A stretch of DNA of 64,000 nucleotides, taken from Comamonadaceae bacterium (GTDB lineage: Bacteria > Pseudomonadota > Gammaproteobacteria > Burkholderiales > Burkholderiaceae_C). Shown here piece by piece: positions 27,447 to 35,829 of the stretch. Position 1 is the first letter of the stretch; the number at the start of each line of letters is the position of its first letter. Under the pieces are notes generated by a model that was given only the letters and a program-made list of their open reading frames with translations, made no database searches and was not told the origin of the DNA. Both the position numbers and the translations under genes were made by a program. The stretch lies in contig JAIXSQ010000004.1 in the NCBI GenBank assembly GCA_027484575.1, positions 1-64,000 of the forward strand, in the 5' to 3' direction.

Positions 27447-30400
27447 AGCATTTGCAGTGGTCAAGCGCCGTGTAGCCGAGTTGCTCTTGGCTGAGTTTGA
27501 GTCTGCATATCAGAGTGGCGACTTTGGTGTCATCGCCCAAGACGTCGCGGTCTTCGACAAGCAGCACTTCCTGGCTTTGTTGCCAGACGTACTTGAGCGG
27601 GCAAGAGGTCGCTTGCGCATCTCCCTCGTAGGGGAGTCAGATGACATCGCTACGTTTCAGGCGATCTACCCAAGATTCGCCGAGTTCGTTTCTTCGGAAG
27701 AGGAGATGGCGGTCAAGTGGCGAAACAAGAAGTTGAAGACCATTGTCGTTGTCGCGAACGGACCTCTGAGCAAGCAGGCGTCGCTGAAGGAGTTCCGGTC
27801 CCTCGGCGAGCACAGTCTCATCACCAGGCTCTGCGACGAACAACGCGACAAGGCCGAGGTGCTGAAACTGCGATCGCTGTGGGATGCGCTTAAATCCCCG
27901 CGCGGCGCGGCGTTGTCCCTGCAGGCCCTCGTCAATTTCGCTACGACGTTGCAAGGTTTCAGTGCCTTGGAGCGGTCGGTGCGTGCGCCCAAAGCGCTGC
28001 ACGCGGTCGGCCTCTTCCCCGATTCGCTGTTGGCCGAGGAACAGACCGAGGGTCGTCTCGTGAAACGGCTGCGGTGGAATGCCGACACCTTGAACGTTGT
28101 GAGCAACGCCACTCCGGAGGATTGGGACCGCATGGCGACTTTCTGCCGCCATCTTTCGGGCAAAGAAAAGGCTCGGTTCAACGGAATCCGCAAACGCCTC
28201 AAGGCGATCAATCAGAGCAACACAGGCGAACTCGACCTGAGGGACATCGAACTTGCGGACGTCCTGGTTCTGTGGAAGGGCAAGGTGCCATCGTCGGCAC
28301 AGGCTGGCGGCACATTGGGCGGAGGTTCTTCGGATGGCCGAAGGGTCGCCGTTGAAGCGCGCGTTGCGGACCTTTTGCTCGATGGCGATCGGAGCGAACA
28401 ACTGGCCGACATCGCCGAGCGTGTCTCGATCGTCGCCGACCAAGCGGAAAACAGTCAAAGCATCAGCGACGACGAGCCGCTTGCCGGAGGCGAAGGCACG
28501 TCCGATCAGGCGCCCGCGGCGAACGAGCCGGTGGTGAGCGTCAACGCGAATGTCATCGCGTTGGCGAGATCGCGCTCTACCGCTACCGAATGGGGTGGCG
28601 TGATAGAGATCGAGTCCGATCGCCTTGATGCACTGACCGAAGTACCTGCGTTCAAGTCTTGGCAACCCTTCCTGCTCGTGCACTTCAAGGCGCTGCTGAT
28701 GCAGTTTGTCGAAGCAGACCTTGCGCCAGCGGTCTGTGTTGAGCACGCCGAGAAACTGGCAAGTGCAAGAGGCCGGTTGCTCGAACATCTCGCGGACCTC
28801 ACCGTGTCGCCGGTGGCTGTGCTCGCGGGTCGCCCCGGCGCGTTGCAAGCTGCGACTGAGTATCTGGAGGCGTACGACCACCTGCTTCGTCAGTTGCAAC
28901 TCGCCTACCAGGAGATGTACGCCCAGGCCAACGACGAGGCCGAGAGGCTCATCAACTGGTTGTTGGCGATGGAACTGTATGTCTACCGCCGGGATGGGGT
29001 CACCGAGGTTCTGCTTTCCCCGGTGCACCCGCTCAACCTGTGGAGGAGCGTCGCGATCGTTCGTGATCTCCAGGCGCTAGGAGGACGACTCTCAGAAGCC
29101 GAGCGACGTACCCTGATCGCGGCCACAGCCGAAGATCTGCAATTGCTGCGCGTACTGTTACTGCCGCAAATCGAGTCACTCGGCAATCAGACTGCGCTGT
29201 TGGGACATGCCGGCGCGATCGCGCATCTACCGCTGTTCAAGGAAGCACCGCGGGGCGTTCTGGAACCCGACGGCTTGAAGACCATCCAGACATTGGCGAC
29301 ACTGCTGTCTCATCTCCGCCCGTTCGCTCGGCCGGGCCTGCAGGTGCTGCTTGTCAACGCGCCGCGTCCGGGACGATTCCTCGAGTCTGTGTTGGATGCC
29401 CTGGACCTCGACAACCCCACGGCGGAAGACACGTTCTGGGGCGTCCACTTCCGTTTCCGCTACACGTCGGACGACACGCGCGGTTGGACAACTGAGTTCG
29501 AGGATATAGACGACCAGTTGAAGGACCGAATCCGTGCGGGACAGGAACTTGGCCTCATCAGTCTGTCCGTGATTCCGGACATCAAGAAGTGGCCCGATGT
29601 CATCGAAGAGGCGAGTCGACTTCCCGCACATCTCACAGTCGTCTTCGATCCGTTTGAGGTTAAGACAAACCTTGTCGCACGCGCTGGCATGCACGATCTC
29701 AGTCCTTGGATGCCGTGTTGCGAGTACCGCTACAACAAGCTCAAGAAGCAAATCACGATCGTTCCGGTCGCGGAAGAGGAGGTGTTCGCGACGTATTTCG
29801 CTACCGCGACGCTCGTTCACCGTGATCTGCGGCAGAACACTGCAACGCACCAGCCGCAAGTTGCCTCGGTGAAAAACTGGCTTGACCAACTGTCCGAGGT
29901 CAGCACATGGACCGTCATCGCCGATCCTCACCGAGTCCTCATTCCTCGATTGGGCGACGCCGATGTTATCGACCGGCGGTTCGAGAATGCCCGCCAGATC
30001 ACGACCTTCGGTCGCGATCTCAGCCCGTTCGTGAGACGGCTCGATCAGCAACTGCGCAAGACGCACTTTGAGGCGAATCCGGCTACGCTAGAGGAACTCG
30101 TGCGGGACCTGGTCGCCATGGAACCCAACGGCATCCTTGGCTTGGTGGGTGGTGACAAGAGCAAGCACGTCAAGGGGGCGCTCGGCAAACTGATCGCGAT
30201 GCGCTGGTATCGACGGCGCGACCCTAGCGGCCTTGCGGTCAGTTTGGACACGCAGAACGCGCGGCGGTGGCTCAGCGCTGGCGGGCACTCCAATGAGAAA
30301 GCGGATCTGTTGGGCCTGCGTGAGGAGGGTGGTGAACTCATCATCGACGTGATCGAGGTAAAGACCCACGACGAGAACGTGCCCTACACGATTAGCGGAA

Positions 30401-32139
30401 AGGTTGTCACCGGCCACGCCGTCGACCAGGTGCTGGCAACACTTCATGCGCTTGCCGAGGTCTTTGGTGGTGTGAACCTTTCACCGTTGGCCAAACCGCG
30501 GCGCGAGGTCATCAAGGAGCATTTGTACACCGCGCTACTTCGCGATCTCGACCCGAAGTACATCGAGCGCTGGCATGTGCTCTTGCAGGACCTGTTCAAC
30601 GGCTCGATCAAAGTCCGCTTGACGGGGCGCATCGTGCACGTGCAACTCGTCAGCGTGGCCACGATCGATCCGGTGACCGTGCAGACCGTCGACGGAATCC
30701 CGATCGAGATCAACACGCTGGCAGCTACCGACGTTGGACTCGTGCTCTCCGCGACGAGGGTCCAGAGGGATGACGTGCAACTGCTGTCCGGCGTCCCGAA
30801 GCAAACTGACGGCAATGGGACGATGGCGATTGAGCCTGCCGTCGCGTTTCAACTTCTGTCTCGCCCGTCCGCCGCGCGTGGCGATCCTGATTCGAAAGGC
30901 GATAGATATGATGGCGGCGAGGCGGTCCTCGCGTCTGCCGACAGGCCGACGCCGCCAAAGGATGGCGGTGCAGTTGTAGATGCGTCCGCTGACCAAGGCG
31001 CCTCTGCAAAGTCCGGCGTAGCAGTCTCGCTCGAAGTCCCCCTCGGCGAGGAGATCAACGTCAAGAGCCCGGTGTCCTGGGCGCCGGGTCGGCAGCCGAA
31101 CGGGTTTCTCTTGGTCCTTGGGTCCTCTGGCTCCGGAAAGACCGAGACGCTGAAGGTCTTGGGCAAGGGCATCGCTGACTATGGTGTGCCGGTGCTTGTC
31201 CTCGATTTCCATGGTGACGTCAAGTTCCCCGGACTTCGTTCTGTCCTGCTGTCTTCGGGAACGGCGAGCAGCGTTGGGGTGAACCCGATGGAACTTGACT
31301 CGCGAAGTGCGGAGGAGACGGGGCTGTACGACCAGCGGAAAGTGATCCGGGACATGATCCGCAACGCGGTGCCGGCGCTCGGTCACCGTCAGAACGCCAT
31401 CCTGCGCGACGCCATCGAACAGGCCTACCAGGACAGGGGATTCAACGACGCTGACTCGACGACATGGCGGAACCAGCCTCCGACCTTCGGCGATGTCGAG
31501 CACATCCTATCTGACTGGGCGGAGGACGATGCTCGCAAGGGACAGCGCTCGGCCATTGAAGGCTGCCTCGCCGCCATTCAGGAGATCTTCGAACACCCGA
31601 TCTTCCAGCGCGCCGAGCATGTTTCGATCGAGGAAGTTCTGTCGTCGAATGTACGCTTGGACCTCAGCAAACTCACTGATGAGGTGCGCTATATCGCAGC
31701 GGAGACGATGCTCAGAAAGATATTCCGGGTGCTGAAACTCATGGGACCAATCCCCGTGCAGCCAGTTGATGATCGGCAGCGCTTCCGACTCTTTGTCATC
31801 ATCGACGAGGCGAAGATTTTGAGCACCGGCGGAGGCGATCCAGATTCACCGGATCGAATCCTGAATCAGTTGTTCACCGAAGCGCGAAAGTTTGGCCTCG
31901 GCATGATCCTGGCATCTCAGATGAGCGACCACTTCGGGTCGGAGGTGAAGGCGAACGCAGCTACGTGGCTGGTGCTCAAGCCGATGGACATCAAGGAGGC
32001 GAAGAAGAACGCTCCGAATGTCCACATGGAACCGGAAGCCTTGACTGCACTGAAGGGCAAGGGTGACGGATATTTCAGGGATCGGAGTTCATCCCGGGCT
32101 CGGCGCATCCAAGTCGCCCCGTTGAGGCCAGAAGCTTAG
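27439..32139 (+). CDS. DptH-like protein: nuclease-like motif plus HerA/FtsK-type ATPase
   Basis: A 1566-residue protein. The N-terminal half is mostly helical, with VLLSPVHPLNLWR near 522-534, a segment type seen in DptH-like proteins. Around 935-975 there is a PD-(D/E)XK-like nuclease signature: a helix GALGKLIAMRWY, then ADLLGL (Asp near 955) and IDVIEVKT (Glu-X-Lys near 972-974). The last 350 residues are a HerA-type ATPase with Walker A GSSGSGKTE at about 1228-1236 and Walker B LFVIIDEAK near 1451-1460. The start ATG overlaps the previous gene. It is the likely DNA translocase and cutter of the system (inference). Confidence 0.75.
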   Translation: MSEAFAVVKRRVAELLLAEFESAYQSGDFGVIAQDVAVFDKQHFLALLPDVLERARGRLRISLVGESDDIATFQAIYPRFAEFVSSEEEMAVKWRNKKLKTIVVVANGPLSKQASLKEFRSLGEHSLITRLCDEQRDKAEVLKLRSLWDALKSPRGAALSLQALVNFATTLQGFSALERSVRAPKALHAVGLFPDSLLAEEQTEGRLVKRLRWNADTLNVVSNATPEDWDRMATFCRHLSGKEKARFNGIRKRLKAINQSNTGELDLRDIELADVLVLWKGKVPSSAQAGGTLGGGSSDGRRVAVEARVADLLLDGDRSEQLADIAERVSIVADQAENSQSISDDEPLAGGEGTSDQAPAANEPVVSVNANVIALARSRSTATEWGGVIEIESDRLDALTEVPAFKSWQPFLLVHFKALLMQFVEADLAPAVCVEHAEKLASARGRLLEHLADLTVSPVAVLAGRPGALQAATEYLEAYDHLLRQLQLAYQEMYAQANDEAERLINWLLAMELYVYRRDGVTEVLLSPVHPLNLWRSVAIVRDLQALGGRLSEAERRTLIAATAEDLQLLRVLLLPQIESLGNQTALLGHAGAIAHLPLFKEAPRGVLEPDGLKTIQTLATLLSHLRPFARPGLQVLLVNAPRPGRFLESVLDALDLDNPTAEDTFWGVHFRFRYTSDDTRGWTTEFEDIDDQLKDRIRAGQELGLISLSVIPDIKKWPDVIEEASRLPAHLTVVFDPFEVKTNLVARAGMHDLSPWMPCCEYRYNKLKKQITIVPVAEEEVFATYFATATLVHRDLRQNTATHQPQVASVKNWLDQLSEVSTWTVIADPHRVLIPRLGDADVIDRRFENARQITTFGRDLSPFVRRLDQQLRKTHFEANPATLEELVRDLVAMEPNGILGLVGGDKSKHVKGALGKLIAMRWYRRRDPSGLAVSLDTQNARRWLSAGGHSNEKADLLGLREEGGELIIDVIEVKTHDENVPYTISGKVVTGHAVDQVLATLHALAEVFGGVNLSPLAKPRREVIKEHLYTALLRDLDPKYIERWHVLLQDLFNGSIKVRLTGRIVHVQLVSVATIDPVTVQTVDGIPIEINTLAATDVGLVLSATRVQRDDVQLLSGVPKQTDGNGTMAIEPAVAFQLLSRPSAARGDPDSKGDRYDGGEAVLASADRPTPPKDGGAVVDASADQGASAKSGVAVSLEVPLGEEINVKSPVSWAPGRQPNGFLLVLGSSGSGKTETLKVLGKGIADYGVPVLVLDFHGDVKFPGLRSVLLSSGTASSVGVNPMELDSRSAEETGLYDQRKVIRDMIRNAVPALGHRQNAILRDAIEQAYQDRGFNDADSTTWRNQPPTFGDVEHILSDWAEDDARKGQRSAIEGCLAAIQEIFEHPIFQRAEHVSIEEVLSSNVRLDLSKLTDEVRYIAAETMLRKIFRVLKLMGPIPVQPVDDRQRFRLFVIIDEAKILSTGGGDPDSPDRILNQLFTEARKFGLGMILASQMSDHFGSEVKANAATWLVLKPMDIKEAKKNAPNVHMEPEALTALKGKGDGYFRDRSSSRARRIQVAPLRPEA

Positions 32140-32153
32140 GTGGCAGGACGACG

Positions 32154-32957
32154 ATGGCTCAGGATGAAACGTCGCGTGCGCTTGTCGACCGCCTCGAAGC
32201 TCGCCTGCCGAGCGCACTGCGCAGCCGACTTCGGAATGAGCCCCACCCTGGGCGTCGGCTCAGCTTCATCGAAGAAGCGCTGTGTCCGCCGGAGCCACAG
32301 TTGCTTGACACCTCTGTTTTGCAGAACTTGGATTGGGTGGATCGGAAACTGGAGGGTGCCGAGCAGGGCGTCGATTGGGACGATAAAGCGGTTGCGGAAC
32401 TGGAGGGTCGCTTCGGCAAGGATCTGGCCGCTGACCTGATCGACCTTGGAACGCTGTACAAGCAGTTCGAGCACTACGGGTCATACCCGTGGCTCATCTG
32501 CAATGCCGCAGTTGACGAAGCGAGTGTGCTGCAAAGCGAAAAGGGCCAACGGCTGCGCCAACTGCTCTCGTTTCTGTCCGGACACCAAGAGGAGTGGCAC
32601 TGTGACTCGTTCCCCGGAATTGCTAAGGGCCTTCTCCTGTCGAGACGTGGGGCTCGGGTCTCACCGCTCATCCTGCGCGCCCTCGGCGTGACCAAGGTTG
32701 AAGAGATTTGCGACGAGCGTGGTCCACTTTCGTTCCTGCAGGATGTAGGCGACCGTGCCGTCGTCACAGAGGCGTTGGTTGCAAATGTTCCTGTGATCCT
32801 GACGACTGACCGCCGAACATTTTGGCGGCATCGAGACAAGGTCCGCGGATTGGGTGTGGAGATCCTACGTCCTTCGGAATTGCTTGATCGCTACTTGCCC
32901 TACTGGGATGCCATGGAGTATGAGTTTGCTCGAAGGCGCGCCGAAGCAAGCCGGTGA
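32154..32957 (+). CDS. PIN-domain protein, last gene of the cargo defence system
   Basis: A 267-residue soluble protein. LLDTSVLQNLDW (Asp near residue 51) resembles the first strand and acidic residue of PIN nucleases, and VPVILTTDRRTFWRHRDKV (about 212-230) resembles the C-terminal PIN motif with its conserved T-D. Intermediate acidic residues (VDEASV near 122) could complete the metal site. PIN domains usually cut single-stranded RNA. It starts 14 nt after the DptH-like gene with an AGGTGG-type site, so it is in the same operon and may be the RNA-cutting effector. Confidence 0.65.
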   Translation: MAQDETSRALVDRLEARLPSALRSRLRNEPHPGRRLSFIEEALCPPEPQLLDTSVLQNLDWVDRKLEGAEQGVDWDDKAVAELEGRFGKDLAADLIDLGTLYKQFEHYGSYPWLICNAAVDEASVLQSEKGQRLRQLLSFLSGHQEEWHCDSFPGIAKGLLLSRRGARVSPLILRALGVTKVEEICDERGPLSFLQDVGDRAVVTEALVANVPVILTTDRRTFWRHRDKVRGLGVEILRPSELLDRYLPYWDAMEYEFARRRAEASR

Positions 32958-33031
32958 ACGTGAACCAACGAGCGAGAGGGGTTGATGAACGATGACTTGC
33001 ATCGAGACTGTTCTCAACGGGAGAGCACTCG

Positions 33032-33262
33032 ATGTCCTACACAACTGGAAGATTCTCAGTCGACGAACTCCATTTCATCCAGGCGGCACCCGTTCGTGTA
33101 CTGGTCGCTGTCGCACTAGGGGAACTGGACCTCAATCGCCTCGCGCGTGAAGAGATGGCTCAGCGAGGGTACGACCAGCAGGGGGTGTGGGTCGGCTTCA
33201 AGCGGGCGCGTGAGGATCTGCGGACTTGGAGGACGATGGTCGTCGTCAAGCCGCGGGACTAA
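33032..33262 (+). CDS. 76-residue unknown protein
   Basis: A small protein starting MSYTTGRFSVDELHFIQAAP with a hydrophobic centre (VRVLVAVALGELDL) and a C-terminal basic helix. I do not recognise a family. The ATG at 33032 has GGGAGA upstream. It is 74 bp after the PIN gene in the same direction and meets the opposing DUF4400-type gene with a 4-bp overlap of the 3' ends. It may belong to the element rather than to the cargo, because its composition is closer to the tra genes. Confidence 0.55.
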   Translation: MSYTTGRFSVDELHFIQAAPVRVLVAVALGELDLNRLAREEMAQRGYDQQGVWVGFKRAREDLRTWRTMVVVKPRD

Positions 33263-33882
33263 GCCCGGCGGTGGAAGTTGGCCAGCGCCAGCGCAGCCAG
33301 CGTCGCGACACCAACAGGCACGACGGGTATCAGCAGCGGCGGCATCGTCACAGGAATGACAAGCGCCACGATAGCCGCGCACGCAGAGGTGATGGCCAAG
33401 CCTGCGAACAGCGCAAAGAGCTCGGGGTCGTGGTGCCTGAACTCCTTGGCCTTGATCAGCCGCACGATGCCGCCGTCGATCAAGGCCGCCAACGCGGCCA
33501 CCACCAACCATGGCAGCCACTCGACCATGGTGGAAGCACGAAAGGCGGCCAGGAGGACCAGTGCATCGATCGCACGGAAGTAGCTGTTCCCGAATAGCCG
33601 CTGGTTGACGGAAGCCATCTCCCGCGCCACGGCGCCGTCCACACTGCTGGCCGCCGACGCGGTGGCGGTCGGGGGAATGGGCGTGGCCTCGCGTGCCGCA
33701 CCCTGAAGGCCCAGCGCTCGATCGAGGATCCGCAGCGCGGGCACCTCGCCCCAGAACTCTTCCATCGCCTGGTGCTCGCTTCGAATCTGCTCCAGAAACC
33801 GTTCCGGCGGATGCGCCGAGGGTAGGTAGAGCACCAGCACCAGCAGGCACAGCAGCGCGGCGATGGTGACGACGCGGATCAC
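33259..33882 (-). CDS. DUF4400-type conjugative element membrane protein
   Basis: A 207-residue inner-membrane protein with an N-terminal transmembrane segment (VTIAALLCLLVLVLYLPSA), a periplasmic loop, and three further hydrophobic segments in the C-terminal half. The pattern ERFLEQIRSEHQAMEEFWGE and RAIDALVLLAAFRASTMVEWLP is typical of DUF4400 proteins, which sit next to traD in conjugative elements of this type. The GTG start overlaps the traD stop (GTGA). A role with the coupling protein is likely but unproven. Confidence 0.75.
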   Translation of the reverse strand: MIRVVTIAALLCLLVLVLYLPSAHPPERFLEQIRSEHQAMEEFWGEVPALRILDRALGLQGAAREATPIPPTATASAASSVDGAVAREMASVNQRLFGNSYFRAIDALVLLAAFRASTMVEWLPWLVVAALAALIDGGIVRLIKAKEFRHHDPELFALFAGLAITSACAAIVALVIPVTMPPLLIPVVPVGVATLAALALANFHRRA

Positions 33883-35828
33883 GACGCATGCCCCGTCATC
33901 GCAGCTGGAGTCCGGATCGCCTTCGTTGGCGCCGCACGTGTTGCTGTGGGCTCATCCGCATCCGGGTCGAGGATCGGAAACCGCCCCTTGATGATCCGCC
34001 CGCCCGACACCGAGGCGAAGTACTGCAGGTTGGGCAGCTTGCCCAGCACGTCGGCCGGCACCATCTCCTCGAAGCTCTCGGTGAGTTGCGTCGAGTAGCT
34101 CGACGAGAAGTCGCCCAGGTGCGCGTCGGCGCCGCTGCTCAGGCCCACGCGCACCGAGTGGATCGCGGTCTTGCCGAAGGTCTCGACCACGAAGTCCTGT
34201 GTCGGCCGATCCTTGGATCGCAGCGCGATCAGGTTGTTCAGGTTGCCCAGCGCCATGCGCGCCGCGTCTTCGCTGCCCAGCCGCCTGGCCAGGTCGGCCA
34301 GCGTCTGCATCGCGCAGGTGGTGAAGATGCCACCCTCGGCACCCTTGTTCAGGATCTCGATCAGCGGCTGGTTGATGACGTTCGACACTTCGTCCACGAA
34401 GAGCGAGATGCGCCGGTAGCCGCCCAGGTTGTAGCGCATGCCTGCGCGAGCGGCCAGGTCGGCCAGGGCCAGCGCGCCGATGGCGGTGGCCACCGATGGG
34501 TCGGGCAGGGAGTCCAGGCACATGTACAGCACGTGGCCGGCGCGCTCGATCTTCTCGAAGTTCATGATCGGCCTGGCATCGCCAGCGTCGAAGGGGTCGG
34601 GCGACAGGCTGTGGCCGAGGTCGCCGGAGGTCAGCATCGAGAGCACCGGCAGCAGGTTGGCCGTGATCTTCTGGTAGTGCTCGCGGTTGTGGCGGAAGGT
34701 GCGCACCTGGGCGTCGAGCACCTTGTTGCGCTGCGACTGCGGGACGTGGTGTTCGTAGAAGGCGACCAGGGCCAGCAGGTCCGCACTGGCAGCCTCCGAC
34801 GGGCGCTTCATGTTGCCGCGGTGGGCGTCGTGCAGCAGCTTCTTCATCTCCGGCTGGTCGCGCCAGCCGGCGCCGAGCAGCCGCTCGTAGAAGCGGCGCA
34901 GCGTCGCTTCCAGCACGGGCTCGATGCCGCCCTCGATGTACTTGGTGAGCTTGACCAGGTTCGGCCGCTCCTCCAGTTCTACCAGTCCCTGCACGACCAC
35001 GTTGACGGCATCCCAGCCGAAGGCGGAGAAGGCGCCCGCCGTGTCCGGCGGCATGATCGACTGGATCCGCGAGGCAATCTCTGTGGGCTTCTGCCAGTTG
35101 AAGGTGAAGTCCAGGCGCACGCCGGCTTCAGGGAAGGCGGGGTGGAACTCGAGGAAGGTGTCGGGGTCGCGCCAGTCCTCGCAGGCGCGCTGCGTGACGC
35201 GCTTCAGGCGGCGGCTGTTCTTGGGGTCGATGACGATGACCACGTCGCCCCGGCGCACGGCCTGCGTCACCAGGTTGGCCAGCGCCACGCCCTTGCCGGA
35301 CTGGGTGGTGCCCACCAGCAAGGTGCCGCCTTCGAAGTTCTGCAGCGGCCGGTGCAGGGGCACCTCGCGAGGCTCAACGCCATGGATGTAGGGCAGGCCG
35401 ATCTCGGCATCAGGTTGCGGGCGTGCGTCGTAGCCCAGCACCTGCAGCAGGCGGGGCGAGACGGTGAACTCGCGGTAGTCGACCTTGGCCAGTTCGTAGA
35501 GGCGCTGCGAGTGGACGGGCCGCCACTCGAAGCCGAAGCCCAGGAACACCGCGTCAGGCTTCTCCGTCCAGCGGGCGACGGCCCGTGTGCTCAGCACCTG
35601 GATGCCGCGGCCGGAGAGCGAGGCGCGCAGCACCAGGGTGTGAACGCCCTGCGCCAGCCGCAGGACGCCCATCGCCAGGCAGAAAGCGGCGAGCGGGAGT
35701 GCGAGCTGACGCGGGAGGAGGCACAGTCCGCCAGTGACTGCGAAGAACAGCAGGGCGGATGCCCAGACGGCGGCGGCGTACACCTCGTAGGCGCGCCGCC
35801 AGGGCATCTCGTAGCGGCGCATCAGCAT
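33879..35828 (-). CDS. traD: TraD, type IV coupling protein
   Basis: A 649-residue VirD4/TraD-family ATPase. Two transmembrane segments (about 14-60) anchor it; the Walker A motif is VGTTQSGKGVAL at about 172-183, and the Walker B strand is ISLFVDEVSNV. It feeds the relaxase-bound strand to the secretion channel. The ATG at 35828 follows the traI stop by one base; the long in-frame upstream extension is antisense noise in traI. Confidence 0.94.
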   Translation of the reverse strand: MLMRRYEMPWRRAYEVYAAAVWASALLFFAVTGGLCLLPRQLALPLAAFCLAMGVLRLAQGVHTLVLRASLSGRGIQVLSTRAVARWTEKPDAVFLGFGFEWRPVHSQRLYELAKVDYREFTVSPRLLQVLGYDARPQPDAEIGLPYIHGVEPREVPLHRPLQNFEGGTLLVGTTQSGKGVALANLVTQAVRRGDVVIVIDPKNSRRLKRVTQRACEDWRDPDTFLEFHPAFPEAGVRLDFTFNWQKPTEIASRIQSIMPPDTAGAFSAFGWDAVNVVVQGLVELEERPNLVKLTKYIEGGIEPVLEATLRRFYERLLGAGWRDQPEMKKLLHDAHRGNMKRPSEAASADLLALVAFYEHHVPQSQRNKVLDAQVRTFRHNREHYQKITANLLPVLSMLTSGDLGHSLSPDPFDAGDARPIMNFEKIERAGHVLYMCLDSLPDPSVATAIGALALADLAARAGMRYNLGGYRRISLFVDEVSNVINQPLIEILNKGAEGGIFTTCAMQTLADLARRLGSEDAARMALGNLNNLIALRSKDRPTQDFVVETFGKTAIHSVRVGLSSGADAHLGDFSSSYSTQLTESFEEMVPADVLGKLPNLQYFASVSGGRIIKGRFPILDPDADEPTATRAAPTKAIRTPAAMTGHAS

Positions 35829-35829
35829 G

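Noticed and set aside
22304..32139. A complete phosphorothioation (Dnd) restriction-modification system
   Set aside because: The ATPase trio looks DptFGH-like, but no DndB-E-type genes occur in the window, and a DruA domain and PIN gene are added. I report it as a hybrid instead.
22304..32957. Ordinary Druantia system
   Set aside because: The large DruE helicase (DUF1998 type) that all known Druantia types share is not present.
32999..33160. A second small frame starting MTCIETVLNG just before the 33032 gene
   Set aside because: It overlaps the better-supported 76-residue gene out of frame and turns into noise after about 25 codons.
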